Source: Thalassospira povalilytica (GTDB lineage Bacteria > Pseudomonadota > Alphaproteobacteria > Rhodospirillales > Thalassospiraceae). Taken from it: a DNA stretch of 64,000 bases. Below are positions 1 to 8,445 of this stretch, in pieces. The notes under the pieces are model-generated. The model made no database searches and was not told where the DNA came from. It saw nothing but the letters and a program-made list of their open reading frames with translations. Position 1 is the first letter of the stretch. Every line of letters starts with the position of its first letter. A program made the position numbers and the translations under genes. The stretch lies in assembly GCF_002844235.1 (NCBI RefSeq), contig NZ_PGTS01000005.1, forward strand, positions 1 to 64,000, written 5' to 3'.

Positions 1-230
1 ACCTTTTTGCAAAAAAATGACAGAAATGCCGTTACGCAAAATTTTTGCGCGAAAGCATATATAGGTTTCACTTTTATGACCTGCAAGGGCATCGCCGACC
101 CAAAATTCCAGCCCGCCAATATTGCCCGGCGCGAGAATGAGACTAAGATGTTCGCGCCAAACCACCATACACCGCCTGCAAAATGAGAATCCCGGCCTTA
201 AAAAAGGCCGAAAAACCACCGAGGACCCCG

Positions 231-1301
231 ATGGCGACCATGCCCCACCGCAAAAAAGCCCGACCTGATTCGCAAAATGCCCCGACATTTCCCGATCAGG
301 CGACACCGATCGAGGTGATCGACATGCATACCGGCGGCGAGCCGCTTCGGATTATTACGTCAGGCTATCCCGCCATTCCGGGCGAGGACATTCTTGCCAA
401 ACGCCGATATGCGCGTGACCATCTTGATCATCTGCGCCGGTTCTTGATGTTCGAGCCGCGTGGTCATTACGACATGTATGGCGCGATACTGGTCGAGCCC
501 AGCCTGCCCGAGGCCGATCTGGCGGTTTTGTTCATTCATAATGAAGGTTATTCGACCATGTGCGGCCATGCGATTCTGGCACTTGGTCGTTATGCGATTG
601 ATTACGGCCTGGTCAAAGCAATCGAACCCGTCACCCCGGTCAATATCGAATGCCCGTGCGGATTGGTCCGCGCCGAGGTCGAGGTTACCAATGGCAAAAC
701 CGGCAAGGTGCGGTTTTCATCCGTACCATCCTTCATGTTTGCCAGCGATCTTGCGCTTTGCCTGCCCGATGGCAGGGCATTTAAAACCGATATCGGATAT
801 GGCGGCGCGTTTTATGCGATCCTTGATGCCGGGCAGTTTGACATGGCGATTACGCCTGACAATGTCGGCCGTCTGACCGCCCTTTCGGAACAGATTTGTC
901 AGGCGGTGAATGACAGCATCACGCTTTCCCATCCCGATCATGATGATCTGGCATTTCTGTATGGCGCGATCCTGACCGACGGGCGCGACGCGTTCAGCCC
1001 CGAACCAACACGTAATATATGTGTATTTGCCAAAAACCAGGTCGATCGCAGCCCGACCGGATCAGGTGTGAGTGCGCGTCTTGCCATCCAGCATGCCAAG
1101 GACCTGATCAAACCCGGTCAAACGCGGCCATTTGAAAGCGTGATCGGATCAGGTTTTGAAGGATCGGTCGCCGATGTCACCAATTGCGGTCCGCACGCCG
1201 CAATCATCGCATCGGTCAGCGGCCAGGCCCATTACAGTGGCAAGGCCAGTTTCTGGTATGAGGATGGTGATGATGTCGGGCAAGGATTTATTGTCCGATA
1301 G
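231..1301 (+). CDS. trans-3-hydroxy-L-proline dehydratase (proline racemase family)
   Basis: A 356-residue member of the proline racemase fold. The first catalytic site is present as MCGH (Cys111). At the second site the usual SPCGTG is SPTGSG, with Thr276 replacing the second cysteine. In this family a Cys/Thr pair is the known signature of trans-3-hydroxy-L-proline dehydratases, which eliminate water to give pyrroline-2-carboxylate, whereas racemases and epimerases keep Cys/Cys. I start at ATG 231 because GAGG at 221-224 precedes it. An upstream ATG at 183 adds 16 residues but lies in a hairpin (about 193-210). It is convergent with the GntR gene and near the 4-hydroxyproline genes, so a role in hydroxyproline breakdown fits. 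The substrate is inferred from the residue pair. Confidence 0.85.
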   Translation: MATMPHRKKARPDSQNAPTFPDQATPIEVIDMHTGGEPLRIITSGYPAIPGEDILAKRRYARDHLDHLRRFLMFEPRGHYDMYGAILVEPSLPEADLAVLFIHNEGYSTMCGHAILALGRYAIDYGLVKAIEPVTPVNIECPCGLVRAEVEVTNGKTGKVRFSSVPSFMFASDLALCLPDGRAFKTDIGYGGAFYAILDAGQFDMAITPDNVGRLTALSEQICQAVNDSITLSHPDHDDLAFLYGAILTDGRDAFSPEPTRNICVFAKNQVDRSPTGSGVSARLAIQHAKDLIKPGQTRPFESVIGSGFEGSVADVTNCGPHAAIIASVSGQAHYSGKASFWYEDGDDVGQGFIVR

Positions 1302-1345
1302 GTCCTTGAGCCCATCTAGGCCGCAGAGCCCATCACAGCAAAAAA

Positions 1346-1373
1346 GGGATGCCGCATATGGCATCCCTTTTTA
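1346..1373. terminator. Bidirectional intrinsic terminator
   Basis: An 8-bp perfect stem (GGGATGCC / GGCATCCC, loop GCATAT) is flanked by A-run 1340-1345 and T-run 1368-1372. It can therefore stop both the dehydratase (+) and the GntR gene (-), which converge here. Confidence 0.85.
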
Positions 1374-1386
1374 GTTATCGGACTCT

Positions 1387-1430
1387 ATCTTTGCGATATC
1401 TTTGCGATATCTTGGCGAAATCTGTGCGAT
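1387..1430. repeat. Four tandem 11-bp repeats
   Basis: The unit ATCTTTGCGAT occurs twice exactly (1387-1397, 1398-1408) and is followed by two diverged copies, ATCTTGGCGAA and ATCTGTGCGAT. The array sits between the terminator and the stop codon of the GntR gene. The unit is close to one helical turn. No function can be assigned. Confidence 0.85.
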
Positions 1431-1436
1431 GATCGC

Positions 1437-2105
1437 CTATTCACGGGCCTTGCGCAGGCATTCCATCAGGCTGTCGGCCGAACTTTGAATGTGATCAGCA
1501 AGCAGTTCGACCGCTTCGTCGGTATTGCCGGCCTTGCAGGCTTCGAATATCTGATGATGTTCGCGTTCGGCCCGATCGGTTGCACCGGACAAGGCAAGCT
1601 GCGCCTGGGTAAAGCGCACGGTGTTGTTGCCGATCATGCGAATGATTTCGAGCGTCTTGGGACGGTTCGATGCCCGGTAAAGCCGATCATGGAATTCACG
1701 GTTAAGCTCGCCCCATCTGGCAACATCCCCCGACCGGAAGGCTTCATCATAGACCAGCAGGATGTCTTCGACCGATTTGAGATCGGCCGGGGTCAGACGC
1801 GGCACCGCATGACGGAGCAATTCGCATTCAAGGAGCTTGCGGACTTCGAACAGTTCTTCGATTTCATCAAGCGAAAGCTGGGAAACAATTGCACCCTTGT
1901 GCGGCTGAAACGTTACCAACCCTTCGGCATCAAGGCGCTGCAAAGCTTCGCGGACCGGAATACGCGATACGTTATATTCACCGGCAATGGCATCCTGTCG
2001 CAACTGGAAGCCGGCGGGGAAATCGCCCGAAAGGATACGTGCCCGAAGGTCTTCGGTCACCTGATCGGTGATGGTACGGCGGGTAAATCGCGGTGATGCG
2101 GTCAT
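1437..2105 (-). CDS. GntR-family (FCD/FadR subfamily) transcriptional regulator
   Basis: A 222-residue protein. Residues about 10-75 form a GntR winged helix-turn-helix (motifs VSRIPVREALQRLDAEGLV and HKGAIV). Residues about 80-215 form an all-helical FCD ligand domain with the usual metal-binding acidic and histidine positions (EFHDRLY, EHHQIFEA, ADHIQ). The length is normal for the subfamily. The start is ATG 2105 with GAG a few bases upstream. Its place next to the hydroxyproline genes, and GTAT/ATAC dyads upstream of it and of the deaminase gene, suggest that it controls hydroxyproline catabolism, with the inducer being hydroxyproline or a pathway intermediate. That link is inferred. Confidence 0.85.
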   Translation of the reverse strand: MTASPRFTRRTITDQVTEDLRARILSGDFPAGFQLRQDAIAGEYNVSRIPVREALQRLDAEGLVTFQPHKGAIVSQLSLDEIEELFEVRKLLECELLRHAVPRLTPADLKSVEDILLVYDEAFRSGDVARWGELNREFHDRLYRASNRPKTLEIIRMIGNNTVRFTQAQLALSGATDRAEREHHQIFEACKAGNTDEAVELLADHIQSSADSLMECLRKARE

Positions 2106-2226
2106 TTCAGCTCTTTATAATCTGTTACCCGAAATCATGGCGTGCGGGTCGATGTGCCGCCCAGACGGGCCAAGCCCGTCTGGTAATAGTCATAACGCTG
2201 GCCCATGCAAGTCGCAATATAATTGC

Positions 2227-2235
2227 ATACTGTAT
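2227..2235. promoter_or_regulatory. Possible GntR operator (ATAC-T-GTAT)
   Basis: A short dyad, ATAC T GTAT, lies about 120 bp upstream of the GntR start, in AT-rich DNA. It shares GTAT/ATAC half-sites with the better palindrome at 5793-5802. FCD-type GntR proteins commonly bind TTGTATACAA-like sites, so autoregulation is possible. It is short and may be chance. Confidence 0.35.
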
Positions 2236-2261
2236 AATTTCCCATGATCGGGCGAAATACA

Positions 2262-2288
2262 ACAAAGGGGGCATAAAGCCCCCTTTGT
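2262..2288 (-). terminator. Terminator-like hairpin after the epimerase gene
   Basis: An 11-bp perfect inverted repeat (ACAAAGGGGGC / GCCCCCTTTGT, 5-base loop) starts 22 bp beyond the epimerase stop codon. The following T-run is short, so termination may be partial and allow read-through into the GntR gene. Confidence 0.65.
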
Positions 2289-2310
2289 CACAAACGCCAT
2301 CGCAATCCGA

Positions 2311-3312
2311 TTATTTCACAATGAAACCATGCGCATAGGGATCGCGGTCATCAATAAAGATGGTGTTATAGCCGTGCTTGCGCGCCCAGCCTTCGATGCC
2401 CGGCACCACTGCATCAAATTCGCCGACTTTGGTTTTCTCGACCACGGAAACGCGGAATTGTGACCCGATGATGCTTTCATGTACCAGCTCGTCGGCCGGA
2501 TCCCACTGCCCCTTGGCGACCAATTGCGCCAGACGGGCCGAGGAGCCGGTGCCGCAAGGTGAACGGTCAATACCCTTGTCGCCATAAAACACCGCATTGC
2601 GATGGGTGCTTTCGGGTTGGGTCGGTTTGCCGGTCCACTGAATATGGGAAAGTCCCTTGATATCGGGATGGAGCGGATGAACGAAGGTGTTTTCCGCATT
2701 CAGGCGCCGGCGCAATTCCGGGCTGATGCGTTGCAGATCCCCCACGGTGAAATCGGCCATATCGCGGAAGTTTTCCTGAGGTTCGACAATCGCATAGAAA
2801 TTGCCGCCATAGGCAACATCGACCTTGATCGGACCAAGATCAGGGCAATCGACCTCGATATCGGTTTTATAAAGGAAGGATGGCACATTGGTCAGCTTGA
2901 CTGATTCAACATAATCGCCGACCTGCTTATATTCGGCAATCACCAGACCGGCCGGGGTTTCAAGACGCAGACGCCCCGGGGTTTTCGGTTTTACCAGACC
3001 TTCCTCGATCGCCATGGTCACAGTCCCGATGGTGCCGTGACCGCACATCGGAAGACATCCCGATGTTTCGATAAACAGCACCGCAACATCATAATCATCA
3101 GAAGTCGGGTCATAGAGGATCGAGCCCGACATGATGTCATGGCCGCGCGGCTCAAACATCAGACCCGTTCTGATCCAGTCATATTCAGCCAGAAAGTGCG
3201 CACGCTTTTCGAGCATGTTGGCACCTTCAAGTTTTGGTCCACCGCCTGCAACCAGACGAACCGGATTGCCACAGGTATGACCGTCTATGCAAAAGAAGCT
3301 GTTTTTCGCCAT
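2311..3312 (-). CDS. 4-hydroxyproline 2-epimerase
   Basis: A 333-residue proline racemase family protein with both catalytic cysteines: Cys90 in MCGHG and Cys253 in SPCGTG. That pair supports two-base epimerisation, here of trans-4-hydroxy-L-proline to cis-4-hydroxy-D-proline, the first step of the pathway. The length is typical. The start is ATG 3312; a longer reading frame to 3528 overlaps the oxidase and has no family similarity at its N-terminus. It follows the oxidase gene by 14 bp and is the last gene of a deaminase-oxidase-epimerase operon. The choice of 4-hydroxyproline epimerase over proline racemase rests on that context. Confidence 0.88.
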   Translation of the reverse strand: MAKNSFFCIDGHTCGNPVRLVAGGGPKLEGANMLEKRAHFLAEYDWIRTGLMFEPRGHDIMSGSILYDPTSDDYDVAVLFIETSGCLPMCGHGTIGTVTMAIEEGLVKPKTPGRLRLETPAGLVIAEYKQVGDYVESVKLTNVPSFLYKTDIEVDCPDLGPIKVDVAYGGNFYAIVEPQENFRDMADFTVGDLQRISPELRRRLNAENTFVHPLHPDIKGLSHIQWTGKPTQPESTHRNAVFYGDKGIDRSPCGTGSSARLAQLVAKGQWDPADELVHESIIGSQFRVSVVEKTKVGEFDAVVPGIEGWARKHGYNTIFIDDRDPYAHGFIVK

Positions 3313-3326
3313 TATGGGGCCTGCAC

Positions 3327-4610
3327 TCAGAAGCGATTGATACGATAGGGCGTCATGTCGATCGGCGTTTGCGATCCGGTGACAAGATCGGAAATCAAAC
3401 GACCGGTGGTCGCCCCCATGGTCAGGCCAAGATGACCATGACCGAACGAGAAGAAGACATTGCGGTGTTTCGGGCTTTTGGAAATGACCGGTTTTGAATC
3501 CGGCATCGACGGCCGGAAGCCCATCCATTCGGTGCCGCCTTCGGCATTGAGTTTCGGCAGGACTTCCTTGCCCTTGGCAAACAGGGCCTTGGCACGGTCA
3601 TAGTTGGGCGGGGCAATCAGCCCGCCAAGTTCGACCGCACCGCCAACGCGAATGCCCATCTCCATCGGTGTCAGGATGATACTGTCATCGGCACTGATGA
3701 TGGTGCGTGACAGTTTGACATCATGATAGGGAACGGTGGTGTTATAGCCGCGCTCTGTGTCAAGCGGCACGGGCGAGCCCAGACGTTTGGCCAGCGTTTT
3801 CGACCACGCGCCGCAGGCAACCACCAGCGTGTCAAAGGTAATCTGATCGCCAGATGTGGTCATGGCCGCACGTGGTTGCCCGTCGCGATAGACGAAATCG
3901 GTGACATCTGCAGTCTGGAATTTTCCGCCGCGCTCGATGAAATGCTTATACAGACCGGTCACGATCTTGAAGGGATCAAGCACACGGCCCCAGTCTTCTT
4001 CGATCACACCACACGGGAAGATCGGCGCCAGATCAGGTTCAAGATCCATGATCTCGTCACGTGTGATATCGCGGATTTTAATGCCCTTGCGCCGGCGCAA
4101 ATCAATGCCGTATTCAGCATCACGCCGGGTCTTTTCCGAGCGATAGACGCCAAGCGCGCCTTCCTTTTTAAAGACTGCGTCATTTAGGCCAGCCTCGGCA
4201 ATTACCGGTTCGTAATCTTCCCAGACGCGATTAAGGATCGCGGCCAGCTCGGTACTGATCTGTTCAACCCGGCTTTTGGAGCTTGCGGCAATGAAGCGCA
4301 ACAGCCAGGGCATCATTTTGGGCAAATAGGTCCAGCGGATCGAAAGCGGACCATAGGGGTCCATCAACCAGCCCGGCACATTCAGCAGCGTTCCGGGCAT
4401 CGCGATCGGCGCACATTCGGAAACCGCAATCCCGCCGGCATTGCCAAAGGAAGTCCCCCTGCCCGGCTCCCCGCGATCAAGAATGGTAACGTCATAGCCC
4501 TTTTTCAAAAGAGCCAGACCGACATTCACCCCGACAATGCCAGCACCAATGACGACGGCCTTTTTGCCATCACTTGCCGGAGTATTGGTATCGGGTTTGG
4601 TATTGGTCAT
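3327..4610 (-). CDS. FAD-dependent D-amino acid / cis-4-hydroxy-D-proline oxidase
   Basis: A 427-residue DadA-like flavoprotein. An N-terminal Rossmann FAD site is visible (VVIGAGIVGVNVGLALLKKG), followed by a DAO domain and a C-terminal FGHGHLGLTMGATTGRLISDL FAD-contact region (shown in part by FGHGHLGLTMGATTG). It should oxidise cis-4-hydroxy-D-proline to pyrroline-4-hydroxy-2-carboxylate, probably as a membrane-peripheral dehydrogenase passing electrons to the respiratory chain. Start ATG 4610 is chosen because GAGG lies upstream and the FAD motif follows at normal spacing. It sits between the deaminase and epimerase genes. A general D-amino acid dehydrogenase is the alternative. Confidence 0.85.
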   Translation of the reverse strand: MTNTKPDTNTPASDGKKAVVIGAGIVGVNVGLALLKKGYDVTILDRGEPGRGTSFGNAGGIAVSECAPIAMPGTLLNVPGWLMDPYGPLSIRWTYLPKMMPWLLRFIAASSKSRVEQISTELAAILNRVWEDYEPVIAEAGLNDAVFKKEGALGVYRSEKTRRDAEYGIDLRRRKGIKIRDITRDEIMDLEPDLAPIFPCGVIEEDWGRVLDPFKIVTGLYKHFIERGGKFQTADVTDFVYRDGQPRAAMTTSGDQITFDTLVVACGAWSKTLAKRLGSPVPLDTERGYNTTVPYHDVKLSRTIISADDSIILTPMEMGIRVGGAVELGGLIAPPNYDRAKALFAKGKEVLPKLNAEGGTEWMGFRPSMPDSKPVISKSPKHRNVFFSFGHGHLGLTMGATTGRLISDLVTGSQTPIDMTPYRINRF

Positions 4611-4679
4611 TTCGGGGCCTCGCCTGATGTGGTGCGCGTTTGGTTTCTTGTCGTGAAATGGTCGCCAGATGGCAGGAAA

Positions 4680-4705
4680 CTCCCCCATGAATAGCCACGG
4701 GGGAG
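4680..4705. other. Intercistronic hairpin between deaminase and oxidase genes
   Basis: CTCCCCC (4680-4686) and GGGGGAG (4699-4705) form a 7-bp stem around a 12-base loop in the 190-bp gap within the hydroxyproline operon. There is no T-run, so mRNA processing or partial attenuation is more likely than termination. Confidence 0.5.
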
Positions 4706-4800
4706 CTTACTGTTTCATCAAACCGACCCTGAATGCAATCACGGTTTTCGGGTGCGAGAGGTGTGATTGCGGTCGTTACAAAGGACCAGGAACGAGGCCC

Positions 4801-5697
4801 TTAGAGCGACGGGCGCGTGTCGATGGCTTTTTGAATGGTTGCCTTGATGGTTTCGAGTTCTTCCCCCACCAGCGGCAGGCGCGGGGCACGCACATGCGGT
4901 TTGCCAACGCCGGTCATTTCCTGTGCCAGCTTGATGTATTGCACCAGTTTGGCATGAACATCCATGTGCAGAACCGGGGTGAACCAGCGATAGATTTCAA
5001 GAGCTTCCTTGTATTTGCCCTCAGACAGCAGCTTCCACAGTGCGACCGATTCTTTCGGGAAGGCATCGGTGAAACCGGAAATCCAGCCAACCGCACCAAG
5101 AACCTGGGTTTCCATGACAAGGTCATCCATGCCACAGAACAGAACGAAACGATCACCACAGGCATTATAGATGTCGGTGATACGGCGCGGGTCGCCCGAG
5201 CTTTCCTTGATCGCGACCAGGTTTTTGACATCGGCAAGCTGATTGAATTCTTCGGGCTTGATGTCGATGCGATAGGCACCCGGGTTGTTATAGATCATGA
5301 TCGGCAGCTTGGTTGCATTGGCAACCGTGCGGAAATGTTCGATATTTTCACGCGGATCGGCGGTGTAAACCATGCCCGGCAGCAGCATCAGGCCATCGGC
5401 ACCGATTTTTTCGCATTCCTGGACATAGCGGATCGCAGCGCGGGTGGAGCTTTCGGCAACACCGGAAAGAACCGGAATGCGGCCCTTGGTGACTTCCACA
5501 GCAAGCTTCAGAACGGCAACTTTTTCTTCGGGATCAAGGGCGGTGTTTTCACCAACCGACCCCAGCATCACCAGACCGTCAACGCCTGCCTCGATCAGGG
5601 CTTCGATCTGTTCTGCGGTCATATCAAAATCGATAGAGCCATCTTCGTTCATCTGGGTTGCAACGGCGGGGAAAACGCCAGTCCAGTTTACCTGCAT
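4801..5697 (-). CDS. 1-pyrroline-4-hydroxy-2-carboxylate deaminase (DapA/NAL family)
   Basis: A 298-residue DHDPS/NAL TIM barrel. The Schiff-base lysine is Lys164 in VAIKESSGD and the catalytic tyrosine is Tyr136 in YNNPG. The carboxylate-binding GSVGE loop is at about 47-51. In hydroxyproline operons this family deaminates and dehydrates pyrroline-4-hydroxy-2-carboxylate to 2-oxoglutarate semialdehyde. The start is ATG 5697, preceded by a strong AGGAGG; an upstream ATG at 5733 lacks such a site. It is first in the operon with the oxidase and epimerase. Sequence alone cannot separate it from dihydrodipicolinate synthase; the neighbours decide. Confidence 0.83.
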   Translation of the reverse strand: MQVNWTGVFPAVATQMNEDGSIDFDMTAEQIEALIEAGVDGLVMLGSVGENTALDPEEKVAVLKLAVEVTKGRIPVLSGVAESSTRAAIRYVQECEKIGADGLMLLPGMVYTADPRENIEHFRTVANATKLPIMIYNNPGAYRIDIKPEEFNQLADVKNLVAIKESSGDPRRITDIYNACGDRFVLFCGMDDLVMETQVLGAVGWISGFTDAFPKESVALWKLLSEGKYKEALEIYRWFTPVLHMDVHAKLVQYIKLAQEMTGVGKPHVRAPRLPLVGEELETIKATIQKAIDTRPSL

Positions 5698-5759
5698 GGG
5701 AAAGTAACCTCCTGATATGGCTGGATAATTCACCTACCCCGCCATGAATGTTCAAACGG

Positions 5760-5777
5760 TTTGGTCATGGGACCAAA
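5760..5777. promoter_or_regulatory. Inverted repeat TTTGGTC-ATGG-GACCAAA
   Basis: A perfect 7-bp inverted repeat about 63 bp upstream of the deaminase start codon. It could be a second regulator site or a 5' leader hairpin. No regulator can be named. Confidence 0.45.
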
Positions 5778-5792
5778 TGCAATTCATGTATA

Positions 5793-5802
5793 TTGTATAC
5801 AA
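5793..5802. promoter_or_regulatory. GntR-type operator candidate TTGTATACAA
   Basis: A perfect 10-bp palindrome 96 bp upstream of the deaminase start, embedded in AT-rich promoter-like DNA. TTGTATACAA matches the general form of FCD-type GntR operators, and such a regulator is encoded at 1437-2105. The assignment is inferred from motif and proximity. Confidence 0.6.
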
Positions 5803-5843
5803 AATTAAAAACACAGGTGCAACGGGTTTCTTCCGCAAAAAGA

Positions 5844-5867
5844 AAAGGGCCCGAAATCGGGCCCTTT
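5844..5867 (-). terminator. Strong intrinsic terminator
   Basis: AAAGGGCCCGA / TCGGGCCCTTT forms an 11-bp stem. On the minus strand it is followed by a T-rich tract (CTTTTCTTTTT). It lies 26 bp past the stop codon of the ligase-glycosyltransferase gene. Confidence 0.85.
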
Positions 5868-5892
5868 GGTTGGTGGTGATGTCTGCATAATA

Positions 5893-8337
5893 TCAGGCAA
5901 AGAATGGCAATTTCTGAACCCGCGGCGGCATTGGTTCGCCGGTCACGACAGCAAGTGTTTTGGCAATGATCACGCCATCGCACAGCTCATTCTCCACCAG
6001 CTTTCTGGCGGCTTTGCCAAATTCTGCACGCTTTGCGTCATCTTCCATCAGCGTTTCGATGGCATTGGCCAATGCGTTTGCATCACGTAGCGGTACCAGA
6101 ATTCCGTTTTCCTGATCGCGGACAATTTCGCGACAGCCGGGCACATCGGTTGCAACCATCGCAAGCCCGCAAGCTGCTGTTTCGAGCAATGCCTTTGGCA
6201 ATCCTTCACGCCAGGACGGCAGGACAGCCAGGTCCGCATCGCGCAGAAGCGACGCAACATCGCTTCGTTTACCAAGCCATTCGACAAGCCCGTCTTTTTG
6301 CCAACTGACAAGGTCAGCCTCATTCGCACTGTCGGGATTGGCCGGATCAACATCGCCAACCAAAAGAATACGATAATCACGACCGCGGGATTTAAGCATG
6401 CGGGCCGCTTCAATCAGTTCTGCAAGCCCCTTTGACCACAACATGCGGGCCACAAAAATCGCCGTTTTGGGATGACCGGGCACCTTGTCAGACGGGGTAT
6501 ATGCCGAAATATCAACACCAGATCCCCGCACCAGACTGATACGGTTTTCCTTAAAACCGAGCCCCTTCATCAGAGCAAGATCATCCTGATTTTGCACGAT
6601 TATATGAACAGAACCAAAGCGGGCATAAACCCGCAAAATCATCGAGACGATGGCACGAACAACCTTTGCCTTGGCCCCGCCCGAAACGAACAGAAAGCCA
6701 AGCCCGGTTACCATATTGACCGACCGCCTTGCACCAACCAGCATGCCGGCGCATACCGACAGAACAACACATTGAATGGCAACATTGACGATCACGTCCG
6801 GGTTTTCGCGGCGGATCAGACAAGCCAATGCCTTAACCGTTTTAAGCGACTTGAGCGGGCTTAGCCCGCCACGCGCAATCGGAATATTGACCACACGGAA
6901 TCCTTCGGCACGCAGGGCCTCGGTCGCGGCCCCGGTATTGCAGGCAACGACAACCTCGTCACCACGCACCAATGCCGCCCGCCCCAATCCGATCCGGTGC
7001 GAGACGAAAGACCAGTCTTCAGCACAGACAATCATGGTTTTGCGGCGGGACTTGGGGTTTCTTGTCGCAAGTAGCGCTTCACGGCGCAACAGCGCCAACG
7101 ACAATGACAACAGGAAGACCCCGAACCACCATGACGTCCAGAACGAGTAATTGAACAGTCCAGCAAACCAGTATGCGGCCAGCATCATGAGCGGCAAAGC
7201 CGCCGCCCTTAGCCCGTTGCAATACACATCCGTGATCGCGGTCTTTGCAATTAACAGCACCAGCGGCACAACGACAGCAAGCCCCACCAGCCCGACTTCA
7301 AGCCAGATTTCCATGAACCAGCTATGGGGATGTCCGGGCAACACAGATTGACTGGATGTTCCCGCCATTTCATCGGCACCGGGAACCCAGGGCGATGCAT
7401 TGATCCCATAGCCGATCAGGGGATGATCAAAGACGTGGCTAAAGGCAAATTTCCAGATCATCTGACGGTGAATATCAACAAGCCAGGTCGGCAGATAGGT
7501 GTCAAAGCCCATCAGGCTGCTTGAATTGCTTGTCACCCCACTCAACCATGTCAGGGCAATGACGCAAATACCGGCCACTCCGACCAACACACCGATTTTA
7601 AGGACGCGGGACTTGATCAGAAGCACCGCACAAAAACCAACCGCACAGGCCGCAGCCATCATCGCTGCCACATTGGCACGACCATGCGACACCTCAAGGA
7701 TCGGAAGAATGCAGATTGCCGCCAGCACCGAAACATATCGACGCAATCCCTTATGGTCGATGGCATCAATGACCAGCATCATCGCCCCAAAAATCAGGAA
7801 ACTGCCAAGCGGTTTGAGGCGACGGGTGATGTCGAACGCAAAGTCCGGTTCACGCAGCGCCTTGAGCGATAATAATTCCGGATACACAAGAATGGAAAAC
7901 ATGCAGTAACCGACAACTGCAACCGCACCATATATACATGCATCCCACGCAAGCCTTGCTTTTGGTTCGATCAGGCGCATCAGATACCAGATACCCGCCA
8001 TCATTGCGAAACGCCCGGTCCAGGTTTCAAGCGATTTTCCCGGCATGATCGAACAAGCAGCAGACACGAAAAAGGCCGCCAGTGCCGCGCAGACAAGCAA
8101 GCCAATAGGCGTCGCAATATCAGCACGCATTTTGCGCCAGGCTTCACCATGATCAGCAGACGCAAGTGCTGCAATCAGCGACAGTCCAAGCCCGATCCCC
8201 AAGGCCGTCCGCCCAAAGAAAAACAGCGGTGCAGAAAGACCAAACAGGATAGCGGCAAGGCCAAGCACAGTGTCGCGCCAATGCCGCGCCGGGACAGATT
8301 GTTGCATGATAAGCGGTTCCAAATTGAAGTCTGCCAT
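5893..8337 (-). CDS. O-antigen ligase/polymerase-like membrane domain fused to GT4 glycosyltransferase
   Basis: An 814-residue protein in two parts. Residues about 20-425 are polytopic, with about ten or more hydrophobic segments and a long loop holding HPLIGYGINASPW and GHPHSWFMEIWLEVGL, the conserved region of the Wzy_C/WaaL family. After a basic linker (RNPKSRRKTM), residues about 435-805 form a GT-B glycosyltransferase. This has an acceptor domain and a donor domain carrying VARMLWSKGL and the EX7E-type SWREGLPKALLETAACG of family GT4. The gene would thus join polymer or lipid-linked glycan transfer to sugar addition at the inner membrane. Starts at 8337 or 8307 are both possible. It is divergent from the bi-domain dehydrogenase gene. 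The polysaccharide is unknown. Confidence 0.8.
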   Translation of the reverse strand: MADFNLEPLIMQQSVPARHWRDTVLGLAAILFGLSAPLFFFGRTALGIGLGLSLIAALASADHGEAWRKMRADIATPIGLLVCAALAAFFVSAACSIMPGKSLETWTGRFAMMAGIWYLMRLIEPKARLAWDACIYGAVAVVGYCMFSILVYPELLSLKALREPDFAFDITRRLKPLGSFLIFGAMMLVIDAIDHKGLRRYVSVLAAICILPILEVSHGRANVAAMMAAACAVGFCAVLLIKSRVLKIGVLVGVAGICVIALTWLSGVTSNSSSLMGFDTYLPTWLVDIHRQMIWKFAFSHVFDHPLIGYGINASPWVPGADEMAGTSSQSVLPGHPHSWFMEIWLEVGLVGLAVVVPLVLLIAKTAITDVYCNGLRAAALPLMMLAAYWFAGLFNYSFWTSWWFGVFLLSLSLALLRREALLATRNPKSRRKTMIVCAEDWSFVSHRIGLGRAALVRGDEVVVACNTGAATEALRAEGFRVVNIPIARGGLSPLKSLKTVKALACLIRRENPDVIVNVAIQCVVLSVCAGMLVGARRSVNMVTGLGFLFVSGGAKAKVVRAIVSMILRVYARFGSVHIIVQNQDDLALMKGLGFKENRISLVRGSGVDISAYTPSDKVPGHPKTAIFVARMLWSKGLAELIEAARMLKSRGRDYRILLVGDVDPANPDSANEADLVSWQKDGLVEWLGKRSDVASLLRDADLAVLPSWREGLPKALLETAACGLAMVATDVPGCREIVRDQENGILVPLRDANALANAIETLMEDDAKRAEFGKAARKLVENELCDGVIIAKTLAVVTGEPMPPRVQKLPFFA

Positions 8338-8445
8338 CTTGCTAAACCTGCACCGTGCCCGCGTCAATCACGGATCGACCAACCCGGCCCGCATGTGGTT
8401 TAATATTCCCAATGATATTCAACCTGTTATCGAAAAAGGATGATC

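Noticed and set aside
1387-1430. Considered as a degenerate CRISPR array
   Set aside because: The units are 11 bp, without spacers, and no cas gene is nearby.
3313-3528. N-terminal extension of the epimerase gene
   Set aside because: It overlaps the end of the oxidase gene in another frame and has no similarity to the racemase family; ATG 3312 gives the family N-terminus.
4669-5715. 348-codon plus-strand frame opposite the deaminase gene
   Set aside because: The opposite frame is a clear DapA-family enzyme with AGGAGG; the plus-strand translation has biased, domain-free composition.
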